Of a stretch of DNA of 64,000 nt, positions 53,833 to 61,897 are shown piece after piece. The notes beneath the pieces are model-generated. The model ran no database searches. It was given only the letters and a program-made list of their open reading frames with translations, and was not told where the DNA came from. Source of the DNA: an uncultured Lachnospiraceae bacterium (GTDB taxonomy: Bacteria; Bacillota; Clostridia; Lachnospirales; Lachnospiraceae). Where the stretch lies: positions 10,004 to 74,003 of the forward strand of contig CAJUDY010000015.1 of the NCBI GenBank assembly GCA_910584945.1. The letters run 5' to 3'. The position numbers and the translations under genes are program-made. Each line of letters starts with the position of its first letter. Within the stretch, counting starts at the first letter, position 1.

Positions 53833-56013
53833 ATGTCGAAGACTGGGCAGGATACTTATGGTTTTATCGAATTATATTTTCCGGGACAGAAGGAGGAACC
53901 TTTTGTCTCGGAAGCAGAGCAGTGGAGCGCCTGGGAGCGTTTCATCGATCTGCTGTGCATGATCAGTCTGGTGATGAAGGAGCAGAAGCTTCCGGAGAGC
54001 CTGGGGAGGATCGGATGTCTTCTGGAGGACGAAGCGCTGGTCAAGACCCTGGAGCCAAGGGAGAAAGCCGCATTCCCCTGTCGGGCGCGGGTGCGGCCGA
54101 TCTACGAAGAACTGATCCGAAGAGGAGAGGAGGAGACACCTCTTACCCGGTTCCTGTCGCTGGATCTGAAGCCCGTAGAGACGATGGCCTTTCTCCTGGC
54201 CGCCTGCGCGGACCGCAGTCGGAAGTACGAGCGGATCTTCGGAATCCTGCAGGAGGAGAAGAGCGGGACGGCCAAGCCCACGGCGGGACTGGTACACGAC
54301 CTGTGCGCGCTGTTTCTGGAGGAGTCGGAGAATTTACCGGAAATTCTTCTGGATGAAGACCGTTTCCTCAATCGTTTTCTGCTGCAGCCGGAGAGAGACA
54401 ACCCAAGGCTGTCCCGTCTGTCCCGTCCCGTGACCCTCAGAAAGCCGGTACTCTTACTTCTGCACGGCAACACGGAGATGCTCGGAAGTATGGCCTGCTG
54501 TGGGGAAGTGCTCTGCGGGGGCGATACGGATGCTGTGATCAGTCACTTAGAAGCGCTGAACCGTCTCAGGCAGGTCTATGTAAGGATGACCGTGCTGCAG
54601 GAAGAGGGGCTGATCTGGCTTCAGGGAGCGGGCGGAACCGGCAAAAAGTATCTGGCCCAGGCCATGGGAGATTCGCTGGGGATGGACGTTCTGTGCCTTC
54701 ATGTGAAAAAACTGCTGACTCAAAGTCCGGAGGCAGTGAACGAGACGCTTGCACAGGCGGTCTTAAAGACAGTGCTCGCCCATCATATCCTCTATCTGAA
54801 CATGAACGATATTAGCCGGGAGGAGACAGGGCTGGTGATGCAGATGCTCACGTATTTAAGGGATTATACCGGAAGATTTTTGATCGGAGCCGACGCCTCC
54901 TGGATGGAAGAGCCGGAGATCATGGGGAATACATATCGGATTCCGGTGGATCTGCCGGGAGCGGGGGAGCAGAAAGCGTTCTGGAAACATTTTGCAGAGG
55001 AGTACCGGATCCGGTTCACGGAGGACGTCGATTTGGATCAGCTTGTTTCGTTGTATGACCTGACGCCGGAGAGGATTCGGCGGACGCTGTCCTGCGTGAT
55101 GTGCACATCTCCCATGGGAAAAGACGGTTTTCTCGCGTCCAGGAAGGAACTGGAGGAGGAGATCCGGCATCAGTGCAGCGGAAGTCTGGACCAGTACGCC
55201 GTCCGGCTTCACAGTCCCTTTGTGTGGGAGGACCTTACGCTTTCTGAGGAAAGCCGAAAGCTGCTTGAGAGAGCCTGCGACCGGGTCCGCTACCGGAGCG
55301 TAGTCAATGACGCATGGGGATTCGGCCGAAAACTACCGTATGGAAGGGGGCTTTCCATCGTACTCTACGGACCGCCCGGCACCGGCAAGACCATGGCGGC
55401 CCAGGTGCTGGCAAAGGAGCTGGGACTCTCCATCTACCGCATCGACCTGTCCCAGATCGGCAGCAAATACATCGGGGAGACCGAGAAGAATCTGGGAGCG
55501 GTATTTGACGCGGCCCGGTTCTCCAACGCGATCCTTTTCTTCGATGAGGCGGACGCCCTGTTCACGAAGCGGACGGAGGTGTCGAACTCCAACGACCGTC
55601 ATGCCAACGCGGAGACTGCCTATTTACTGCAGAAGATCGAGGAGTATTCCGGCGTGTCGATACTGGCCACCAACGTGATGCAGAATTTCGACAATGCCTT
55701 CAAGCGCCGGATGACTTTCCTGATCCCCATCGAACAGCCGGGCGAGGAAGAGCGTCTGGCTCTGTGGAACAAGGTCTTTCCAAAGGAGGCGCCGCTGGAA
55801 GCGGAGATTGATTTCGCCGTCTACGCGCGGGTGGCGGAGCTGACCGGAAGCGGGATCAAGTCCGCCGCCCTTGCGGCTGCATACCGGGCGGCGGCAAAGC
55901 GCCGGAAGATCTGCAATCAGGATCTGATCGAGGCGGTAGATTTCGAGTACCGCCGGACCGGACGGACCGGCGTCGATCAGGAACTGTACGCCGCACTGTA
56001 CATGAAGATATGA
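53833..56013 (+). CDS. CIS AAA+ ATPase 2 (Pvc15/Afp15-like)
   Basis: 726 residues from the ATG at 53833, preceded by AAGGGG; an ATG at 53770 sits inside a perfect hairpin and follows G-rich sequence too closely. A first P-loop GAGGTGKK lies near 264. The C-terminal AAA+ module has GPPGTGKT near 513, IGSKYIGETEKNLGAVFDAA, Walker B ILFFDEADALF near 567, sensor SILATNV and FKRRM. It is more canonical than the paralog at 42.1 kb. It overlaps or abuts the LuxR-type gene. Confidence 0.92.
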   Translation: MSKTGQDTYGFIELYFPGQKEEPFVSEAEQWSAWERFIDLLCMISLVMKEQKLPESLGRIGCLLEDEALVKTLEPREKAAFPCRARVRPIYEELIRRGEEETPLTRFLSLDLKPVETMAFLLAACADRSRKYERIFGILQEEKSGTAKPTAGLVHDLCALFLEESENLPEILLDEDRFLNRFLLQPERDNPRLSRLSRPVTLRKPVLLLLHGNTEMLGSMACCGEVLCGGDTDAVISHLEALNRLRQVYVRMTVLQEEGLIWLQGAGGTGKKYLAQAMGDSLGMDVLCLHVKKLLTQSPEAVNETLAQAVLKTVLAHHILYLNMNDISREETGLVMQMLTYLRDYTGRFLIGADASWMEEPEIMGNTYRIPVDLPGAGEQKAFWKHFAEEYRIRFTEDVDLDQLVSLYDLTPERIRRTLSCVMCTSPMGKDGFLASRKELEEEIRHQCSGSLDQYAVRLHSPFVWEDLTLSEESRKLLERACDRVRYRSVVNDAWGFGRKLPYGRGLSIVLYGPPGTGKTMAAQVLAKELGLSIYRIDLSQIGSKYIGETEKNLGAVFDAARFSNAILFFDEADALFTKRTEVSNSNDRHANAETAYLLQKIEEYSGVSILATNVMQNFDNAFKRRMTFLIPIEQPGEEERLALWNKVFPKEAPLEAEIDFAVYARVAELTGSGIKSAALAAAYRAAAKRRKICNQDLIEAVDFEYRRTGRTGVDQELYAALYMKI

Positions 56014-56039
56014 AGCAACACTGTGAAGAGGAGAAAGCC

Positions 56040-58421
56040 ATGCCTGATACAAGATATTTTCGGCCCAAGAAAGCGGTAAAAAAGATGAAACTGGCCCAGA
56101 GTCTTAGCCAGACGGTATATGTGTACGGCGTGACGGGACTTGGCAAAACGGCGTTTGTAAAGGATTATCTGGGCCGCAGGAAATACCTGTATTATTCCGC
56201 GGAAGATTATGTCAACTGGAATCTCCGGATGCCGGCGGAAGGGGAAGAGCAGATCATCGTTATCGACGACTTGTATCTGTTCAACTCGCCGGAGCTTCGG
56301 GAAGAGCTTTATCCGGTTCTCGAACTTTTGATGGAGCGTAAGGAAGTATGGCTGATTCTGATCTCGCGAGGCGCCGTTCCCCGCTGGCTGATGTCTCTCT
56401 ACGTCAATTATCTGTTCTGTGTGATCGGTGAAAAGGATCTTTTGCTGGAAAGAGAGGAGCAGGACGCCTTTTTCGAGTCCTGGGACGTCTATCCGGGAGA
56501 GCGGCTTTCCGAACGGATCTGGAGGGAGGCAAACGGCCATCCCCTGCCTCTTAGGGTCCTGGCGCTGGAGCTTCTGCGGAGCGGTCTGGGAAGCAGAGAG
56601 TCGGATGTGGGCAGTCAGGAAATGATCTACAATCAGGCCAAGGATCAGATGTGCGGCTATCTGGAAACTCACGTGTATGACCAGTGGGATCTGGAGCTGC
56701 AGGAATTTCTGATGGAACTGTCCGTGGTGGAGAGTTTCGATATTCAGATGGCGCAGATGGTCACCGGGAAGAAGAATGTGGAGCAGCTTCTGGACCAGGC
56801 CATGGAGATTGGGGATTTTATCGTAAAGAAAGGTACAGTCTACCAATATAAGAAGGCGTTCCGGGAGTCCATGCGCCGGCGTCTGAGGAGAAGTACGAAA
56901 GCGGACCGGGTTCACCGGCTTTACTGCAACGCCGGCTACTGTTATGAAATGCGGGGCGAAATCGCTCTGGCGCTTCAAGCGTATGCGTCCTGCGGGGATG
57001 AGGAGGAGATTTCCAGGCTGCTGATCACCAATGCAAGAGAGAACCCGGCCAATGGTCATTACTTTGAACTCCGTCACTATTATCTGTCGCTGTCCGAGGA
57101 TACGGTGAAGGAGAGCGCGGTGCTGATCTCCTGCATGAGTATGCTGCAGTCGATCCGGATGAATGTGGAGGAGAGCGAGCGGTGGTATGGAGAACTGGAA
57201 GTGTATGCTGAGAATCATACGGGGAGCGCCAGAAAAGAAGCGAAGAGCAGACTCTTGTATCTGGATATTGCGCTGCCCCATCGGGAAAATGTTCAGATGG
57301 TGGATATTTTTAAACATGCGTATCCGCTGATTCGGGAGCGCAGGGTACTGCTCCCGGAGTTTTCTGTCACCAGCAACCTTCCATCCCAGATGAATGGAGG
57401 GAAGGACTTCTGCGAATGGAGTAAAAGGGATAAAGAACTGGCGGCCAGCATCGGAAAGATCGTCTCGGTGGTGCTGGGAAAATACGGCAAGGGCCTGGTG
57501 AGTCTGGCCCTGGCAGAGAGCTTCCTGGAAAAGGGGATGGACAGCTATGAGATCGTCTCCCTGGCGGAAAAAGGCCGGATGCAGGCGGAGAGCGTGGGAA
57601 AGACCGAGCAGTGCTTTGTGGTCGTATGGCTTTTAGGTCAGCTTTCTCTTCTGAGCGGGCACGCGGAAGACGCGCTGGAGCGGCTTTTGAGCTTCGAGAA
57701 GACGGCCGCCCAGGAGGCGCCGAGGCTGCTTCCGAATATCAGGGCCTTAAAATGCTGGCTTTTCATGTACCAGGGGCGGATTAAAGAGGTCATGGAGTGG
57801 TCAAAGGATGCGCCGGACGAGCATCAGGACTTCTGGTCCATGGAACGCCTGCGCTATCTGGTGAAAGCGAGGATCTATCTTCTGAACGGCAGATACGAAC
57901 AGGCTGTGGGACTTCTTAAGCAGCTTCTGTACTATGCGGATAGGATGCATCGAACTTATATCCGCATCGAGGCAAAGCTTCTGTTGGCGGAGGCCCTTTA
58001 TCATATGGGCTGGGGAGACTGGAAGCAAAGCATGCAGGAGTGCATCACAGAGGCGCAGAGCTATCATTTTGTCCGTGTGATCTCAAGGGAGGGCGGTGCG
58101 GCGCTGAAGCTTCTGCGGGCGGAGGAATTCATCTGGACGGATCGCGAATACAAAAAACAGGTATTGGAGGAGTGCCAGCGGATGGCGGACTTCTATCCAT
58201 CTTACTTGAAAAAGCATGCGGAGGGAGAGGTTACCCTTGCGCCCAATGCTTTGAAAATTCTCAGACTCCAGGCGAACGGATGCTCGGCGGAGCAGATTGC
58301 CGTTCAGCTGGGGATCACGAAAAATACGATAAAATATCACAACAAAGAGACCTATAAGAAGCTGGGGGTGACCAGCAAGGCGGCGGCAATCAATGAGGCC
58401 AGGAATCGGGGACTCTTGTAA
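56040..58421 (+). CDS. LuxR-type transcriptional regulator with STAND/MalT-like NTPase
   Basis: 793 residues from the ATG at 56040 (AGAGGAG seven bases upstream); an ATG at 56010 overlapping the previous stop is the alternative. A P-loop YVYGVTGLGKTAFVKDYLG lies near 30, a Walker B-like IIVIDDLYLF near 75, then a long helical TPR-like sensor region (about 280-700). The C-terminal LuxR HTH is LRLQANGCSAEQIAVQLGIT then KNTIKYHNKETYKKLGVTSK. MalT-type regulators bind an inducer and activate transcription. It is likely the local regulator of the island; its target promoters are not identified. Confidence 0.88.
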   Translation: MPDTRYFRPKKAVKKMKLAQSLSQTVYVYGVTGLGKTAFVKDYLGRRKYLYYSAEDYVNWNLRMPAEGEEQIIVIDDLYLFNSPELREELYPVLELLMERKEVWLILISRGAVPRWLMSLYVNYLFCVIGEKDLLLEREEQDAFFESWDVYPGERLSERIWREANGHPLPLRVLALELLRSGLGSRESDVGSQEMIYNQAKDQMCGYLETHVYDQWDLELQEFLMELSVVESFDIQMAQMVTGKKNVEQLLDQAMEIGDFIVKKGTVYQYKKAFRESMRRRLRRSTKADRVHRLYCNAGYCYEMRGEIALALQAYASCGDEEEISRLLITNARENPANGHYFELRHYYLSLSEDTVKESAVLISCMSMLQSIRMNVEESERWYGELEVYAENHTGSARKEAKSRLLYLDIALPHRENVQMVDIFKHAYPLIRERRVLLPEFSVTSNLPSQMNGGKDFCEWSKRDKELAASIGKIVSVVLGKYGKGLVSLALAESFLEKGMDSYEIVSLAEKGRMQAESVGKTEQCFVVVWLLGQLSLLSGHAEDALERLLSFEKTAAQEAPRLLPNIRALKCWLFMYQGRIKEVMEWSKDAPDEHQDFWSMERLRYLVKARIYLLNGRYEQAVGLLKQLLYYADRMHRTYIRIEAKLLLAEALYHMGWGDWKQSMQECITEAQSYHFVRVISREGGAALKLLRAEEFIWTDREYKKQVLEECQRMADFYPSYLKKHAEGEVTLAPNALKILRLQANGCSAEQIAVQLGITKNTIKYHNKETYKKLGVTSKAAAINEARNRGLL

Positions 58422-58438
58422 AAGATCTGGGAGGAGAG

Positions 58439-60073
58439 TTGCGGAACTTGAAAAGGATAGAATCAGACAGGAACGAATGGCAGAGAGCGTGGGAGCGTTT
58501 TCTGGAGGACTGCGAACAGGCGGTGGAAATCAGTCGTGAGAATCTGTGCCGTCTGATGGAGGACAACAAGGACACAGAATATGGCAGAAGATATGGATTT
58601 GCCGGGATCAGGAGCACAGAGGATTATCAGAGACAGGTGCCCATATCGGATTACCCGGATTATGAGGAGGCCATTGCCCGCATGGAGCGGGGAGAGGAAG
58701 AGATTCTGACTTCCTACGAAGTCAAACACTATATCATGACTTCCGGAAGCACCGGCAGGCAGAAAAGGATTCCGCTCACCAGAGAAGCCCTTGACCGCTG
58801 CATTTTTCCTATCTACTATGCGGCGTATGCCTGTGTGCCGGGGATCGAGAGCGGGAGCTGCCTGCACTTAAGCGTCTTTCGGATGGAACCGCCGGCTTTG
58901 GAGAAGGAGACCATTCTCTCCGCAGCGTATTTCCGGGAACTCTATGACCGGGGAACCTTCCATCTGGAAGAGCGTTATCTTGGCGGAACCGGACTTCTCT
59001 TCTCCAAAGGAGTGGGGGAGGTGCCCTATGTAAAGCTCTGGATTGCCCTGTCCTCGCCGGAGATGACGGGGATACAGGCATTCTTTTTATATGATATTCT
59101 GCTGTTCCTTCGGTATTTTGAGGAAAACTGGCAGCAGGTGCTGGGAGACATTGCCTGCCGGCGGATTCCAAAGGAACGGCCCTTGTCGGATTCGGTCAGA
59201 AGGGAGCTTTTGAAGCTTCCGGCGCCGGAAAAAGCGTGGATCGAGAGAGTGGAGAGCGAATGCAGGAGCGGCTTCATGGGGATTGTCGGGCGGCTCTTTA
59301 AAGAGATGAAATTCGTCAGCGGAGTCGGCGGAAGTACGTTTACGGCCCAGGAGCCCATGCTGCGGGAGTATCTGGGGGAGGTGCCGGTTCATTACTTTAC
59401 TTATGCGGCCAGCGAGTGCATGATGGGCATCACGACGCGGATGGAGAGCACGGACAATGTGCTGATTCCCAAAAGCGGATTTTATGAGTTTCTTCCATAT
59501 AATAAGGAAGGGGACCAAAGGCCCAGATGCATGGAAGAGTTGGAAGTCGGGGCGTACTACGAGCTGCTGGTGACTAATTTCTCCGGTCTGTACCGATATC
59601 GGCTGAATGATGTGGTGCAGGTGACGGGTTTCTGCGGTCAGGCGCCGGTGCTTAGGATCTGCTTCCGGAAAAATCAGGCCGTCAACATTGCCGGGGAGAA
59701 GATGGATCTTCAGACGATCTCCCTGGCGGTGGAACTTCTGGCCAGGGAATGCGGCGTCCGTATCCTGGAATACAGCGTCTGCGACGAAAAGAGTCTGCTC
59801 CCCGGCAGATACCAGTGTTTTGTGGAGACGGACGAAGACCTTCACCGGTCGGATGCTGGACGGATGTTGGACCGGATTCTGATGGAACAGAACGAAGATT
59901 ACAAAGATTTAAGAGGATTGGGGCTGATCGGGGAGGCGTCGGTTCACCGGGTGCGGAAAGGAACGCATCTCGAGTGCCGAAGGCGTTTTCTGGCGGGGCA
60001 GTCCAACTTAAAGCCCCTGCAGTATCTGACCGATCAAAGACTTGTCGCGTTTATGAAAGAAAGGATCTGCTGA
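58439..60073 (+). CDS. GH3-family acyl-acid-amido synthetase-like enzyme
   Basis: 544 residues, TTG start at 58439 after GGGAGGAG. NKDTEYGRRYGFAGI near the N-terminus, the nucleotide loop YIMTSGSTGRQKRIPLT near 97-115, YAASECMMGI near 322 and YRYRLNDVVQVTGF near 386 define the GH3 (auxin-responsive promoter) adenylating superfamily. Plant members join amino acids to acyl acids through an acyl-adenylate; bacterial members are common but mostly uncharacterised. The TTG overlaps a sequence (TTGCGGAACTTGAAA) that looks like the 3' half of the leader motif. It is placed 17 bases after the LuxR gene and may make or alter a signal molecule; this is inference. Confidence 0.85.
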   Translation: MRNLKRIESDRNEWQRAWERFLEDCEQAVEISRENLCRLMEDNKDTEYGRRYGFAGIRSTEDYQRQVPISDYPDYEEAIARMERGEEEILTSYEVKHYIMTSGSTGRQKRIPLTREALDRCIFPIYYAAYACVPGIESGSCLHLSVFRMEPPALEKETILSAAYFRELYDRGTFHLEERYLGGTGLLFSKGVGEVPYVKLWIALSSPEMTGIQAFFLYDILLFLRYFEENWQQVLGDIACRRIPKERPLSDSVRRELLKLPAPEKAWIERVESECRSGFMGIVGRLFKEMKFVSGVGGSTFTAQEPMLREYLGEVPVHYFTYAASECMMGITTRMESTDNVLIPKSGFYEFLPYNKEGDQRPRCMEELEVGAYYELLVTNFSGLYRYRLNDVVQVTGFCGQAPVLRICFRKNQAVNIAGEKMDLQTISLAVELLARECGVRILEYSVCDEKSLLPGRYQCFVETDEDLHRSDAGRMLDRILMEQNEDYKDLRGLGLIGEASVHRVRKGTHLECRRRFLAGQSNLKPLQYLTDQRLVAFMKERIC

Positions 60074-60075
60074 CC

Positions 60076-61782
60076 ATGTACTCCGACCAAAAAATGCTGA
60101 CCAGAATCTATTACAAAGCGCTGTTTCCCAATATGCTTTCGATTCTCGGGGGAACAATCAACGTTTTTTTCGACGGGATACTGGTGGGAAGAAGGATGGG
60201 AGAACTGGGGATCGCCAGTGTGAATCAAAGTCTGGCGGTCTATCTGCTGTTGTGTACGGCCGGGTCTCTGATCGCTTCAGGGGCTTTTGCGCAGTCTGCG
60301 GCGGCCGTGGGACAGAACCGGCCGGAGGAAGGACAGCGGTATTACGGGCTTGCCCTGGAGTTGGCGGCAGCGATCGGTCTTCTGATCAGTGCTGCCGGCT
60401 TTCTGCTCTCCGGGCCCATTGCCAGAAGTCTGGGGTCTTCGGATTCCTGGCAGATGGTGGAGACTTATATTCGCATTACCTTTTTGGGAGGTGTTTTCAA
60501 GATCCTTTTGTATGTGCCCTTTTTCTATCTGCGGCTGGCCGGGAAAACGGACCAGTCTGCGTGGGCCATGATGACCATGACGGTGCTCAACATCGTTCTG
60601 GATTATATTTTTTTGTTTGTGCTGGATCTGGGGATCGGCGGCGCGGCCTGGGCCAGTGTGCTGGCCACTGTGGTGTCCTGCGGGATGAGTTTCTGGTATT
60701 TGTTCCGATTAAAAGACGGTTTTCGTTTTTGCCCGGCGGTTCCCCGAAGGGAAGAACTGGTAAAGATATTAAAATCTGGAAGTCCCATGGCGGCCAATAA
60801 TCTGTGCTCGGCTCTAAGGATTGTGATGCTGAATGGGATCATGAATCTGGTGGGCGGAAGTTCCATGGTGGCGGCTTTTGCCGTGACCAACAGCCTGAAC
60901 GAGTTTTCCATCTGTATTCAGAACGGAGTTCCCCAGGCCGGTTCCGCCATGCTCGGGATCTATCAGGGAGAGCAGGACCCACTGTCTGTAAAGAAGCTCC
61001 TGAAGATTCAGATGGGCTGCGGACTCTGGCTTTCTTTGGCCTTTGCCCTGATTCTTGTCCTGGCAGGGAACCGGGTGGGGCAGCTGTTCGGCAGTACGCA
61101 GGATCTCCGGTTTGCCGTGGGCTGCCTGGGTGTCGGTGTGATCTTCGGAACCCTGGGCAGTATTATGACTTACTATTACTACGCCATCATGAGGTCCGGC
61201 ATGGCCAGTCTGATCACGGTGATGAGGGTTCTCGTGGTGACGGTGGCCGTGGCATGGCTTTTAAGACCTCTGGGAGAGCGGATCTTTGTCTTCTACTGGC
61301 TGGCCGAGCTTGTGACGGGCGGGATCTGGATCGGTGCGGGGCTTCTTCTTTCCGGAAAAAAGACCGGCCGCTTCAGTCTGTATATGCTGGATGAGACGGC
61401 GTTTCGGGAAGGAAAATGCATCAATTTCACCGTGGCCTGCGATACCCAGGCTATTTGCGAAGTCAGCGAGAAGATTCAGGATTTTTGCCAGTTCAATGCT
61501 TTTACGGAAGAGCAGATCATGACCATCAGTCTGGCTCTGGAGGAACTGATGGTGATCACCGCAGAAAAGTCCATGCATCATCGGGGATATATGGATGTGA
61601 GAATCCTGCGCACAAAGGAAGGCGGGATCTTACGCATCCGCTCGGAGGGAAAGCGTTACAACTCTCTGGAATACGCCGAAGCAGGCATGGAGTACCTGGG
61701 CGTGAAGATGATTATGAAGATGGCAAAAAAGACAGAGTATCAGAATACATTGGGGCTGAATACCCTGATCGTTGTGATTTAG
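60076..61782 (+). CDS. MATE transporter fused to RsbW-like ATPase domain
   Basis: 568 residues from the ATG at 60076; an open frame extending upstream to 59749 lies inside the GH3 gene and is rejected. Residues 1-440 form a MATE-type transporter with about twelve membrane segments (LGGTINVFFDGILVGRRMGE, VLNIVLDYIFLFVLDLGIGG, AVTNSLNEFSICIQNG). Residues 447-568 are a HATPase_c_2 module (FTEEQIMTISLALEELMVIT ... LGVKMIMKMAKK). The N-box Asn position reads Ile and the G1 Asp reads Ser (RSEGKRYNSL), so kinase activity is doubtful. A membrane sensor that binds a STAS protein is one possibility. Confidence 0.88.
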   Translation: MYSDQKMLTRIYYKALFPNMLSILGGTINVFFDGILVGRRMGELGIASVNQSLAVYLLLCTAGSLIASGAFAQSAAAVGQNRPEEGQRYYGLALELAAAIGLLISAAGFLLSGPIARSLGSSDSWQMVETYIRITFLGGVFKILLYVPFFYLRLAGKTDQSAWAMMTMTVLNIVLDYIFLFVLDLGIGGAAWASVLATVVSCGMSFWYLFRLKDGFRFCPAVPRREELVKILKSGSPMAANNLCSALRIVMLNGIMNLVGGSSMVAAFAVTNSLNEFSICIQNGVPQAGSAMLGIYQGEQDPLSVKKLLKIQMGCGLWLSLAFALILVLAGNRVGQLFGSTQDLRFAVGCLGVGVIFGTLGSIMTYYYYAIMRSGMASLITVMRVLVVTVAVAWLLRPLGERIFVFYWLAELVTGGIWIGAGLLLSGKKTGRFSLYMLDETAFREGKCINFTVACDTQAICEVSEKIQDFCQFNAFTEEQIMTISLALEELMVITAEKSMHHRGYMDVRILRTKEGGILRIRSEGKRYNSLEYAEAGMEYLGVKMIMKMAKKTEYQNTLGLNTLIVVI

Positions 61783-61788
61783 CTAAAA

Positions 61789-61878
61789 ACAGCATTGGAC
61801 CGGACAGCGCCCGGATGTATGAGTGAGCGCGAAGCGGTCGGAAATACATCCGGGCGCTTGGAGGGGAGATGCGGAACT
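61789..61878 (+). promoter_or_regulatory. Leader hairpin motif, copy C (upstream of SpoIIE-like gene)
   Basis: ACA-GCAT (61789-61795) and ATGC-GGAACT (61869-61878) enclose a perfect 15-bp inner stem, AGCGCCCGGATGTAT (61806-61820) with ATACATCCGGGCGCT (61844-61858). AGGAGGA and a GTG start follow. The inner palindrome resembles a dispersed intergenic repeat and is shared in part with copy D. Confidence 0.65.
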
Positions 61879-61897
61879 TTCACAGGAGGACCTGGTT

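Noticed and set aside
7228..56013. Prophage or R-type tailocin (diffocin-like)
   Set aside because: No integrase, capsid, terminase, holin or endolysin is seen, while DUF4255, PAAR, J-type and AAA+ proteins are specific to CIS.
7228..56013. Type VI secretion system
   Set aside because: No TssJ/L/M membrane complex, no TssB/TssC two-part sheath and no ClpV-type ATPase; the sheath is a single phage-like protein.
59749..60075. N-terminal extension of the MATE gene
   Set aside because: It overlaps the GH3 coding sequence in another frame and encodes an Arg-rich stretch with no homology features; the ATG at 60076 begins a typical MATE N-terminus.
61823..61897. N-terminal extension of the SpoIIE-like gene
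   Set aside because: This stretch is the 3' arm of the leader hairpin, and AGGAGGA plus GTG at 61898 gives a normal membrane-protein start.
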